Counted from the stretch's first letter, positions 1-6,186 are shown. The stretch is 10,749 nt of DNA from Spirochaetaceae bacterium (GCA_030633365.1 DAOVSY010000073.1:1-10749); one strand, 5' to 3'. Numbers and translations: made by a program. Notes: generated from the sequence alone by a model not told the origin.

Positions 1-653
1 GTTTTTAGAGTAAAATAAAGACGCTTATATCTAAAACTGATCTCTTTATTATTTAGAATATCACCTATAGCTGACATATATAAAACATTTATTGCCTGCT
101 GTATATTGAAATCCAATGGGTAATAGGTGCCTTCTCTGGGAGAATTTCCCATCATCGTTGCTTCAAGAGGAACTGCATATAATCCATTCTCAGCCTTAAA
201 ATTTTCTTCCAGCCAGTGGTAGTAATTTTCAAGAAGCGGCATAATTTCTTTTAAACGTTTTTTATTGCCCATTTTATGAAAAATATTATATTCGGCCAGG
301 GCAAATAAAGGAGGATTAATACCTTCAGGATTATTACTTGTAAAAACAGGTTTTCCATCTTTAATCGAATAATTTGCTCTTATGGCACCAGATTCTTCCT
401 GTTTACTGTAAAAATTATCCAGGCTGGTTTGTGCCGGGTAAATATTATTACTGTATACAAGAAAAAATGTTGAGAGACATGCTTCAAACTGATTTATTAC
501 TTTATTATCCGGATAATTTAAATATTTATCTGTAAATCCATTTTCTTTTGTTCCGGATTGCCATGAGTCGGCCATCCACACCCAGGACTTTTCATATATA
601 TCTACAAAATCCTGATCATAAAAATGAACAGAGGGGAAACCCTTTTTTACCAC
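1..653 (-). CDS. Trehalase/GH63-like (alpha/alpha)6-barrel glycoside hydrolase, 5' part (runs off left edge)
   Basis: Reading the minus strand from a GTG at 653 gives 217 open codons to the window edge. An in-frame TGA lies 15 bases upstream of the GTG, and AGGAAG sits 5 bases before it, so this start is well constrained; there is no usable upstream ATG. The protein begins VVKKGFPSVHFYDQ. It then shows features of GH37/GH63-type helical barrels: aromatic-rich helix pairs (YEKSWVWMADSW, YNIFHKM.., LLENYYHWLEENF), an NPEGINPPLFALAEY segment, and NSPREGTYYPLDFNIQQA, which resembles the 'DNSPR...DLN.Q' stretch of these enzymes. No signal peptide is visible, so a cytoplasmic enzyme acting on an alpha-glucoside or compatible solute is likely. 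The substrate cannot be read from the sequence. The residue before NSPR is Gly where many relatives have Asp. The family call is moderately firm and the exact GH family is uncertain. Confidence 0.6.
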   Translation of the reverse strand, partial: MVKKGFPSVHFYDQDFVDIYEKSWVWMADSWQSGTKENGFTDKYLNYPDNKVINQFEACLSTFFLVYSNNIYPAQTSLDNFYSKQEESGAIRANYSIKDGKPVFTSNNPEGINPPLFALAEYNIFHKMGNKKRLKEIMPLLENYYHWLEENFKAENGLYAVPLEATMMGNSPREGTYYPLDFNIQQAINVLYMSAIGDILNNKEISFRYKRLYFTLK

Positions 654-783
654 TATATCTTCCTTGCTTCAATGCACCAGTATATTCTATACAACTAAAA
701 TCATTATCTAATCTATGAGGACACACGTTAGTCATTACTTTAGATTTGAGTTTTTAATATACTACAGATATAGTCTGGAGTCA

Positions 784-812
784 ATTTTATTTTTTCCTGA
801 TGGTTTTGTCAA
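784..812 (-). promoter_or_regulatory. Sigma-70 promoter for the hydrolase gene
   Basis: On the minus strand a perfect -35 TTGACA (812-807) is followed, after exactly 17 bases, by TAAAAT (789-784, 5 of 6 matches to the -10 consensus). Transcription would start near 777, leaving a leader of about 120 nt before the GTG at 653. The rest of 654-874 is AT-rich with no gene I can support on either strand. The promoter lies just downstream of the preceding operon's end hairpin, so the hydrolase is probably a separate transcription unit. Confidence 0.6.
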
Positions 813-874
813 TACGTTTGGGGGCATCCAATTCTCATTACAAAAGAGCAGGTATTATACCTTGCACAGGATTA

Positions 875-917
875 GGACAGCCACCAGGGTCGATAAATCG
901 ATCCTGGTGGACTGTCC
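875..917 (-). terminator. Long palindromic hairpin after the SPFH operon, possible transcription terminator
   Basis: Two arms of 20 and 21 bases form a near-perfect stem. GGACAG pairs with CTGTCC, CCACCAGG with CCTGGTGG, and TCGAT with ATCGA around a minimal A/T loop, with one bulged base and one mismatch. It begins 10 bases after the stop codon of the last SPFH gene, the expected place for an operon end. A run of U does not follow on the minus strand, so it is not a canonical intrinsic terminator. It may stabilise the 3' end of the mRNA or be a small dispersed palindromic repeat. Confidence 0.4.
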
Positions 918-927
918 TTACATTTTC

Positions 928-1845
928 TTACTTAATCATATCTTTGATGCTTGATAGAACTTCACCCATATTTGTCAGGTCTACGGGCAGTATAACCTTG
1001 CTGTTACTATCTGCTATACCATTTAGCTGTTCAATATAGCTTTCGGATATTCTTAGAACTGCAGCTTCTTCACCACCTACATCTTCCAGAGCCCCAGCAA
1101 TTTTACGGATAGATCCGGCAGTTGCCTTTGCAATAGATCTTATTTCCTGTGCCCGGCCTTCTGCAATGTTGATCATTCTTTCTTTTTCACCTTCACTGAT
1201 ATTTATTACTTCTTCCATAACTGCCTGGGATCGGTTTATTTTAGATTCCATCTCTCCAAGACTTTTTGCTATATCAGCTCTTCGCTCTCTTTCTGCTTTC
1301 ATCTGTACTTCCATGGCTTCCAGTATTGCAGGAGGTACATTTATATTTTGTATTTCATACCTGGATACTTTTACACCCCATGGATCTGAAGCCTCGTCAA
1401 CACTTTGTACTACAGAACCATTTATCTGATCTCTTTCTTCAAAAGTTTTATCCAGTTCCAGTTTACCTATAACTGATCTCATAGTTGTTTGTGCCAGTTG
1501 TATTGTAGCGTATTGATAATCAGATATTCCATAGGCTGATTTTACCGGGTCTACTACCTGTATATATAAAACTCCGTCTACACGAACTTTAACATTATCC
1601 TGTGTGTAGCAATCCTGTGCCGGAACATCAATAGCTACTTCTTTAAGATTGTATTTATATCGAACTTTTTCAATAAAGGGGATTAAGACATGTAGTCCTG
1701 CATTAAGAGTCCTTGAATATTTACCAAGTCTCTCTACAACAAGAGCTGTTCTTGCTGGGACAACTCTAACACTTCTTAACAATGAAATTACTACGATTAA
1801 ACCAAATATACCAGCTAAGACATAAAGAGGCAGGAATGGGCTCAT
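928..1845 (-). CDS. SPFH/band 7 (stomatin/QmcA-like) membrane protein, second of a tandem pair
   Basis: This 305-residue protein has an N-terminal membrane anchor (about residues 5-25, PLYVLAGIFGLIVVISLL). The band-7 domain follows: VPARTALVVERLGKYSRTLNAG, then GLHVLIPFIEKV, VRVDGVLYIQVVDPVKSAYGI, TMRSVIGKLELDKTFEERD and DPWGVKVSRYEI. A charged helical coiled-coil region (about 175-235, QMKAERERRADIAK...) and a C-terminal tail complete it. Such proteins oligomerise into ring- or cage-like assemblies on the cytoplasmic membrane and associate with NfeD proteins; they are linked to membrane microdomains and protease control. The ATG at 1845 overlaps the upstream TGA in an ATGA arrangement, and its SD (AAGGAGGT) lies in the end of the upstream gene, so the two are translationally coupled. 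Length and motifs match the QmcA/stomatin group rather than long flotillins. Confidence 0.9.
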   Translation of the reverse strand: MSPFLPLYVLAGIFGLIVVISLLRSVRVVPARTALVVERLGKYSRTLNAGLHVLIPFIEKVRYKYNLKEVAIDVPAQDCYTQDNVKVRVDGVLYIQVVDPVKSAYGISDYQYATIQLAQTTMRSVIGKLELDKTFEERDQINGSVVQSVDEASDPWGVKVSRYEIQNINVPPAILEAMEVQMKAERERRADIAKSLGEMESKINRSQAVMEEVINISEGEKERMINIAEGRAQEIRSIAKATAGSIRKIAGALEDVGGEEAAVLRISESYIEQLNGIADSNSKVILPVDLTNMGEVLSSIKDMIK

Positions 1846-2771
1846 ACATTACCTCCTTTGCTAACCGATGAAAGAGCAGGTAGAACTGTGTCTACCAGAC
1901 CTTTTAGATTTGCAATTTCTGATGGCAGAACAGATGTTTCTGCACCTTTTAGTATTTCGCCAAATTGCTGAACATATTGTTCTGCAAGTCTTACAGACAT
2001 TGTTGTACGCCCCTTAGGCAGCTGGAGAGCGGAAGCTATATCTTTTAATCCTTCAGCTGTTGCAATTGATACTATTTCAATTGATTTTGACTTCCCTTCT
2101 GAAACATTAAACATTTTCTGTTTTTCACCCTTACTTATATTAATGGCTTCTTCTCTCTTCCCTCTGGAAATATTTATACGAGATTCTTTTTCACCTTCAC
2201 TTGCAAGTATTTCAGCTCTTTTTTCACGTTCAGCTCTCATTTGCTGTTCCATGGCATTTTCAATTGTTGGTGTTGGATAAATATCTTTTATTTCATAACG
2301 AGTTACTTTTATTCCCCATGGATCTGAAGCTACATCTACTGCTTTAACAACATTATCATTGACTTCATCTCTTTCGGAAAATGCTCTATCCAATTCCAGC
2401 TTCCCAATTTCTGAACGCATAGTGGTTTTTGCCATTTGGGATGTCGCAAACCTGTAATTCTCAATACCATAACTTGCTTTTACGGGATCAATGACTTTAA
2501 TATAAAGTATACCATCCACAGTTACCTGAACATTATCATTTGTAATACATACTTGTGGGTCAACATCAATAACTTCTTCTTTTAGAGTATGCTTATAAGC
2601 TACTTTTTGTACAAATGGAATTACAAGATGTAATCCTGCTCCTAATGATTTGCTGTACTTTCCGAATTGTTCAATAACATAACTTTGCTTTTCCGGTACG
2701 ATTCGTATCAGTTTAAAGAAAGTTATGATTACAATGAATGCCAGCAGGTAAATTGAAAAAATACTACCCAT
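1842..2771 (-). CDS. SPFH/band 7 (stomatin/QmcA-like) membrane protein, first of a tandem pair
   Basis: The chosen ATG at 2771 is preceded by AAGGAG with 6-7 bases of A-rich spacing, giving 309 residues (MGSIFSIYLLAFIVIITFF...). The open frame continues upstream to a TTG at 2828, but that extension is hydrophilic, lies inside a hairpin and lacks an SD. Residues 2-20 form a membrane anchor. The band-7 domain follows with IRIVPEKQSYVIEQFGKYS, GLHLVIPFVQKVAYKHTLKE, TMRSEIGKLELDRAFSERDE and DPWGIKVTRYEIKDI. Then comes a coiled-coil rich in Glu, Lys and Ser with repeats of the type INISRG / INISKGEK / FNVSEGK. It is clearly paralogous to the next gene, colinear through the SPFH domain but diverged. 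The pair probably builds a heteromeric assembly, by analogy with HflK/HflC. It follows nfeD by 81 bases and is cotranscribed with it. Confidence 0.9.
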   Translation of the reverse strand: MGSIFSIYLLAFIVIITFFKLIRIVPEKQSYVIEQFGKYSKSLGAGLHLVIPFVQKVAYKHTLKEEVIDVDPQVCITNDNVQVTVDGILYIKVIDPVKASYGIENYRFATSQMAKTTMRSEIGKLELDRAFSERDEVNDNVVKAVDVASDPWGIKVTRYEIKDIYPTPTIENAMEQQMRAEREKRAEILASEGEKESRINISRGKREEAINISKGEKQKMFNVSEGKSKSIEIVSIATAEGLKDIASALQLPKGRTTMSVRLAEQYVQQFGEILKGAETSVLPSEIANLKGLVDTVLPALSSVSKGGNV

Positions 2772-2798
2772 TTTTTTCTCCTTCTTCTTGACTATTTT

Positions 2799-2862
2799 GG
2801 GTCCCACGGTTGCATGGTCGAGCAGCAAACTTGTTTGCGACCAGACCCGATACTACGTATCG
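2799..2862 (-). other. Nested hairpins in the nfeD to SPFH intercistronic spacer
   Basis: GCAAAC/GTTTGC (2825-2830 with 2833-2838) forms a six-pair stem with a two-base loop. It is extended by GGTC/GACC (2816-2819 with 2839-2842) and an outer GGGTC/GACCC (2799-2803 with 2844-2848). A second small hairpin, CGATAC-TAC-GTATCG (2848-2862), overlaps the nfeD stop codon. These occupy most of the spacer before the SD of SPFH-1. They could set mRNA processing or partial termination between the two genes; this role is inferred. Confidence 0.45.
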
Positions 2863-3344
2863 CCCATATTATCTTTATGTAAATATTTTTTATTGTCTTC
2901 AAGGATTGTCCCTGAAACTACGAATGTGAGATTTTCTTCTTTTACTATATCTACCATTACCCCAGGTTCAAAGGTTTCTGTATAACTTATGGCTTTCCAG
3001 CTGGTTCCCTGGAATCTAACTCTTCCTGGTTTTTCCGGAGTAATTGTTTCAAGAACCTTTACAGTATGGCCCAGGTCAGTATTAATTTCTTTATTAAGTA
3101 TTGTACCCCTAAATATTCTGGCAAACTTTTTTCTAAAAAAACTGAAAGTTAATACTGATGATACTATCCAGATAATACCCTGAAGCGTAAAATTTGCCGA
3201 GAGTCCAGGAATTAAGGCAGAAAGAAAACCTGTAATAATTGCACCGGAACCAAAGAAAAAGATTACAAATCCAGGAATAATCATTTCTGCAGCAATTAAC
3301 AACAGTCCTAACAGTGACCAGAAAAAGGGAGGACCTGGAAACAT
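2853..3344 (-). CDS. nfeD: NfeD family membrane protein (short form, OB-fold C-terminus)
   Basis: This 163-residue protein starts with FFWSLLGLLLIAAEMIIPGF, the typical NfeD first helix carrying 'AE...PG'. Hydrophobic segments follow at about 25-50 (FVIFFFGSGAIITGFLSALI) and 55-72. The soluble C-terminal half (about 90-150) has the NfeD OB-fold pattern: LGHTVKVLETITPEKPGRVR, then GTSWKAIS, FEPGVMVDIVKEENLTFVV. It lacks the N-terminal ClpP-like serine protease domain of long NfeD proteins, so it is the short YbbK-like form. NfeD proteins work with SPFH partners, and here it is first in the operon with two of them. The ATG at 3344 has AGAGG upstream at suitable spacing. Signals for its own promoter in 3345-3480 are weak: I see only poor -35/-10 pairs in AT-rich DNA. 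Confidence 0.9.
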   Translation of the reverse strand: MFPGPPFFWSLLGLLLIAAEMIIPGFVIFFFGSGAIITGFLSALIPGLSANFTLQGIIWIVSSVLTFSFFRKKFARIFRGTILNKEINTDLGHTVKVLETITPEKPGRVRFQGTSWKAISYTETFEPGVMVDIVKEENLTFVVSGTILEDNKKYLHKDNMGDT

Positions 3345-3489
3345 TATATAACCTCTTTATAGATTTACATTTATACTTACTAGTTTAATAAGCATTGGAA
3401 GAAAATGGAAGTAAAAAAAGATAATATTTTCAAAATCCTGAAGCAAAATCACTTTAAACCTATATTAAGTGTTAGGGGCAAAAGGAAAA

Positions 3490-3535
3490 ACAGAAATCCT
3501 TTCTTTTCTACCAATTTCTGTCTATAATAAAGGGG
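3490..3535 (+). promoter_or_regulatory. Promoter/operator region of the Uma2 gene
   Basis: A consensus -10 TATAAT lies at 3523-3528, with a poor -35 (TTTCTT at 3500-3505, 17-base spacer). An inverted repeat ACAGAAAT (3490-3497) / ATTTCTGT (3514-3521) with a 16-base gap spans the -35 region and abuts the -10. A start of transcription about 7 bases past the -10 would fall at 3535-3536, directly on the first ATG, so the leader would be absent or under 10 bases. A weak -35 under an inverted repeat fits control by a bound regulator, but this is inferred. Confidence 0.4.
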
Positions 3536-3544
3536 ATGAAAAAG

Positions 3545-4156
3545 ATGATACCACTGAAGAAATCTGATCACATGTATACTTACAAAGATTATTGTTCCTG
3601 GCCGGATATTGAACGGTGGGAATTAATTGATGGAGTGGCTTACAACATAAGTCCTGCTCCATCAAGCAGACATCAGGGGATATCAGGAGAACTATATTTT
3701 CAAATAAAAATTTTCTTAAAAAATAAATGCCGTGTATTTGCAGCTCCATTTGATGTCTTCCTTCCTGTATTTCCAATAAAAAGTGAATATGAAATAGATA
3801 CTGTAGTTCAACCGGACTTATCAGTAATTTGTGATAAATCTAAAATAATTGAAAAAGGATGTCTTGGTTCACCGGATCTTATAATAGAAATATTATCTCC
3901 TTCAACTTCCAAAAGAGACCTTAATGAAAAATTTCAACTTTATGAAAGATCCGGAGTAAAGGAATACTGGATTGTTGACCCAGGTAATAAATATATACGA
4001 ATCTTCCATTTAATATCAGAAGGAGAAAACTCAGGAAAGTATGATGATGGAACACTCATTCCACCTGCTGACTGGAGGGAAAAGGATACAAGAGCAGAAT
4101 CTGTTATCCTGAAGGGATTTTTTGTAGATATTGAGGAACTGTTTGAATCAATATAA
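3545..4156 (+). CDS. Uma2 family (DUF820) PD-(D/E)XK nuclease-fold protein
   Basis: About 203 residues with the full Uma2 pattern: YTYKDYCSWPDIERWELIDGVAYNISPAPS, then RHQGISGELYFQI, EIDTVVQPDLSVICDK, GSPDLIIEILSPSTSKRDLNEK and YERSGVKEYWIVDP. The likely metal-site residues are the Asp of QPDLSV, the Glu of IIEILSPST, and the lysines that follow. The fold is that of restriction endonucleases. Members are often found in large numbers in cyanobacteria and other bacteria and their role is mostly unknown. The start is ambiguous. An ATG at 3536 sits directly against AAAGGGG, which is too close for SD use, while the in-frame ATG at 3545 has a 9-base spacing; I chose the latter. If the TATAAT at 3523 is used, initiation at 3536 on a nearly leaderless mRNA is also possible. 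No methylase or toxin partner is adjacent, and it stands alone between two minus-strand operons. Confidence 0.85.
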   Translation: MIPLKKSDHMYTYKDYCSWPDIERWELIDGVAYNISPAPSSRHQGISGELYFQIKIFLKNKCRVFAAPFDVFLPVFPIKSEYEIDTVVQPDLSVICDKSKIIEKGCLGSPDLIIEILSPSTSKRDLNEKFQLYERSGVKEYWIVDPGNKYIRIFHLISEGENSGKYDDGTLIPPADWREKDTRAESVILKGFFVDIEELFESI

Positions 4157-4181
4157 AAAAGAATTCATAACCTGAAACTTT

Positions 4182-4817
4182 TTAAATAACCAAATATCCA
4201 TAACTTCTAACAGTTTTTATACTGCCACAGCATGAGTCATCGTATTGTTGAAGAGTTTTTATTTTTTTCCTAAGATTGGAAATATGCATGTCTACAACCC
4301 TGGAGTTTTTTTTGTACCTACCCAAGAGAGAGAAGATAAGAGCTTCCCTTGGTACTGGTTCCCCTCTGTTTACCAAAAGTTTTTCCAGTATAATATACTC
4401 TTCTATGCATATATCTGTAGAATAATTTCCAGTTGATAAAGTTTTCCTAGAAAGAATAAGTTTTTCCCACTGAATAATTACCTTTGTTGAACTCTGAATT
4501 TTAGAAATACGTGCCTCAAGTTCATCACTTTTCCATGGTTCTTTGAGAAAATCTGTGCATCCTGCATTAAAGGACAGAGCAAGATCTTTTTGTTCTCCAT
4601 GGACAATATATTTAAAAGTATCAGAATAAAGTTTTTCATTTAGAAAAGTATCCAGCTTGTCTATATCGATTAAAAACAGGGTTGCTGTGGATTTACAATC
4701 GGGAGAATTAATATATTCAAATGTAAGTTTGGATTTTTGACTGAAAATTTTTATACGGCCTATAAAAAAGGGATCTTCTGATATTACACAAACATCAGTT
4801 AAGTTTTTTTGGTTCAT
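4182..4817 (-). CDS. OmpR/PhoB-type winged-helix response regulator with degenerate receiver
   Basis: The protein has 211 residues from the ATG at 4817. A TTG nine bases upstream is in frame but has no SD. The N-terminal half resembles a receiver domain: VCVISEDPFF carries an acidic pair (E14, D15), and LFLIDID carries a possible phospho-acceptor (D51). The switch Thr/Ser position after beta-4 is His (YIVHG). The usual Lys-Pro is shifted (FLKEPW), so phosphorylation control looks impaired or altered. Residues about 115-211 form a trans_reg_C winged helix: ILEKLLVNRGEPVPREAL, the recognition helix in SRVVDMHISNLRKKI, and IKTVRSYGYLVI at the very C-terminus. The gene overlaps the end of pspA by 23 bases, so it is cotranscribed and probably translationally coupled. 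No histidine kinase is present nearby. It may regulate its own operon. Confidence 0.8.
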   Translation of the reverse strand: MNQKNLTDVCVISEDPFFIGRIKIFSQKSKLTFEYINSPDCKSTATLFLIDIDKLDTFLNEKLYSDTFKYIVHGEQKDLALSFNAGCTDFLKEPWKSDELEARISKIQSSTKVIIQWEKLILSRKTLSTGNYSTDICIEEYIILEKLLVNRGEPVPREALIFSLLGRYKKNSRVVDMHISNLRKKIKTLQQYDDSCCGSIKTVRSYGYLVI

Positions 4818-5496
4818 CCTTCTCAACCATACGTTCTTTTAGTTCTTCCAGAAGAAGATCAGCAGATGCAGTACCGCTTTCAAGTTCTGCAAATTGCTTT
4901 TCAAGATCCATTTCATTGTTTTCAATTTCTGATATTTCAAGGGTCGCTTCATTTTCTGCTTCAAGTCTTTCTACTTTTTCTGTCATTCTGTCGAAAACTT
5001 CAAAAGCAGAATTATCAGATAGTCCGGAAACTGTATCCTGAATTTTCTTTTGGGCTTGTGCTCTCTTTGATCGGGCAACAAGTAGATTTTTCTTGCGCTG
5101 AGCTTCCTCAATTTTCTGCTGGAGTTGGCGGAGTGCAGTTTTTAATTTTTCTACAGCATCATGCTGGGACTCCCACTGAGGTTTATACTGATTATAAAGA
5201 TTATCAAATTCCTGTTTTCTTAGAAGAGCTTCTTTTGCCAGTTCATCTTTTCCTGCTTTTACCGCCAGCATTGCTTTCTCTTCCCATTCTCTGGATAGAG
5301 ATTTATTGTTTCGCATCTGTCGTTCGAGACGCTTTTCATCAGCTATCGAAGATGCTACACTTTTTTTAGATTCTATTAGTTGCTGATTCATATCTACAAT
5401 AACCTGAGAAAGCATTTTTTCAGGATTCTCAGATTTATTAATCATATCATTTATATTGGATTTTAACATTCGTCTAAATCGACTAAATACACCCAC
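4795..5496 (-). CDS. pspA: PspA/IM30 (Vipp1) family membrane-protecting protein
   Basis: This 233-residue, almost wholly helical protein begins MGVFSRFRRMLKSNINDMIN, the amphipathic helix that binds stressed membrane in PspA/IM30. KSENPEKMLSQVIVDMNQQL, the conserved 'edP..ml.q.i.dm...l' segment, follows. A long coiled coil runs to about 150, then FEVFDRMTEKVERLEAENEA (the conserved 'f.rm..ki...Ea.a' helix), and an acidic tail. Length is close to that of E. coli PspA (about 222). PspA oligomers coat and repair the inner membrane and maintain the proton gradient. The start is GTG at 5496, supported by AAGGAG with seven-base spacing. It is the middle gene of a STAS-pspA-regulator operon. PspF and the PspB/C membrane sensors are not present, so control must differ from the enterobacterial system. 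Confidence 0.92.
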   Translation of the reverse strand: MGVFSRFRRMLKSNINDMINKSENPEKMLSQVIVDMNQQLIESKKSVASSIADEKRLERQMRNNKSLSREWEEKAMLAVKAGKDELAKEALLRKQEFDNLYNQYKPQWESQHDAVEKLKTALRQLQQKIEEAQRKKNLLVARSKRAQAQKKIQDTVSGLSDNSAFEVFDRMTEKVERLEAENEATLEISEIENNEMDLEKQFAELESGTASADLLLEELKERMVEKDEPKKLN

Positions 5497-5516
5497 AGAA
5501 TATCTCCTTATACCAA

Positions 5517-5540
5517 ATAATCCTTATACTTTAAGGTTAT
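5517..5540 (-). other. Small stem-loop between the STAS gene and pspA
   Basis: ATAACCTTA and TAAGGATTAT pair with one bulged base around a five-base loop, overlapping the STAS stop codon and lying about 20 bases before the pspA start. It is AT-rich and weak. It could protect a processed pspA transcript, but chance is also possible. Confidence 0.25.
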
Positions 5541-6088
5541 CCGAGAAAAACCTGACCTGAGTTGTCGATTGCCAGAATTGTTTTACATTCCGAGCATCTA
5601 AATCGTCCAGATTTGGTTGCTTTTAGCTTTTTCGCACATATTGGACATTGAAATATCTTTGGGAAGACATCGGAAGTTCCTTTTTCTTTTGTTGAGCCAA
5701 AAAATTCTACAGCTTCAGTCAGGCTATCCTTAATGTTAAAAAATTGGGAAAAGCCTAAAAGCTGGAATACCTCATATACTTTTGGTTGTATCTCAAGAAG
5801 AACCAGATCCCCGCCTCTTGGGCGTACAGCTTTAAGAAAAGCAGTAAATGAGCCAATTCCAGTACTGGAAACGTAATTCAAGCCTCCACAGTTAAACACA
5901 AGTTTTGTGTATCCTGCTTCTACTGCTTTAGAAACACGTTTTTGAAAGAAATTTGAGTTATATGTATCAATATATCCAGTCAGATAAAGTACAAGACAAT
6001 TTTCTGTTTCTTCTATTTTCTGCAACCTGATTTTAAGGCTGTCATCTCTTTCATCATCAAATCCCGGTACTATTTCATTATTACTCAT
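5537..6088 (-). CDS. STAS-domain anti-anti-sigma-like protein fused to a C-terminal zinc ribbon
   Basis: 183 residues. Residues about 15-130 form a STAS domain: CLVLYLTGYIDTYNSNFFQK, TKLVFNCGGLNYVSSTGIGSF, GGDLVLLEIQPKVYEVFQLLGF. The SSTGIG motif (S74/S75) matches the phosphorylated serine loop of SpoIIAA/RsbV-type proteins, although the Asp usually before the serines is replaced by NYV. Residues 146-183 add a four-cysteine zinc ribbon, CPIC (148, 151) and CSEC (165, 168), a compact metal-binding tail not usual in SpoIIAA. STAS proteins bind anti-sigma kinases or sensory multiprotein complexes; the ribbon may bind protein or nucleic acid. It is first in the operon and 40 bases upstream of pspA, so it is a candidate sensor or switch for the PspA response. 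SD AAGAGGG precedes the ATG. Confidence 0.85.
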   Translation of the reverse strand: MSNNEIVPGFDDERDDSLKIRLQKIEETENCLVLYLTGYIDTYNSNFFQKRVSKAVEAGYTKLVFNCGGLNYVSSTGIGSFTAFLKAVRPRGGDLVLLEIQPKVYEVFQLLGFSQFFNIKDSLTEAVEFFGSTKEKGTSDVFPKIFQCPICAKKLKATKSGRFRCSECKTILAIDNSGQVFLG

Positions 6089-6127
6089 GTGCCCTCTTTC
6101 TGAATTGCTCTAATACAGCATAAACCT

Positions 6128-6156
6128 ATATTAGTAGGCATTCCTTAATTTGTCAA
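6128..6156 (-). promoter_or_regulatory. Sigma-70 promoter of the STAS-pspA-regulator operon
   Basis: Minus strand: perfect TTGACA (6156-6151), 17-base spacer, then TAATAT (6133-6128, 4 of 6). Transcription would start near 6121, about 33 bases before the ATG at 6088. The 6089-6328 gap holds this promoter, the 14-bp palindrome at 6173-6186, a weak GCCGA/TCGGC hairpin (6238-6258) and the divergent promoter. I see no gene in it. Confidence 0.6.
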
Positions 6157-6172
6157 ATTTACATATAAAAAG

Positions 6173-6186
6173 TGTATAAATATACA
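6173..6186. promoter_or_regulatory. Perfect 14-bp palindrome, candidate operator
   Basis: TGTATA-AA-TATACA is a perfect palindrome with a two-base centre. It starts 16 bases upstream of the -35 of the STAS-pspA operon and lies about 95 bases from the divergent -35. The position suits an activator site for the minus-strand operon. The surrounding DNA is very AT-rich, which raises the chance of a coincidental palindrome. Confidence 0.3.

Noticed and set aside
715..1039. Two overlapping plus-strand open frames of 79 codons
   Set aside because: They run through the promoter of the minus-strand hydrolase gene, the palindrome and the end of an SPFH gene, and have no SD or recognisable domains.
2772..2828. 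N-terminal extension of SPFH-1 to a TTG
   Set aside because: It is hydrophilic, overlaps the hairpin region, has no SD and would precede the membrane anchor. The ATG at 2771 has a good SD.
4157..4181. Possible bidirectional terminator between the Uma2 gene and the regulator gene
   Set aside because: Only AAAAAG/CTTTTT arms are present, all A-T apart from one pair, with a 16-base loop. This is too weak to call.
4818..4826. TTG start for the regulator gene
   Set aside because: There is no SD for it. The ATG at 4817 is the first ATG in frame and gives a normal receiver start.
4809..5369. 186-codon plus-strand open frame opposite pspA
   Set aside because: It is the exact antisense of the pspA coiled coil, which is depleted of stop-generating codons. 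It is rich in Leu/Phe with no family resemblance and no SD.
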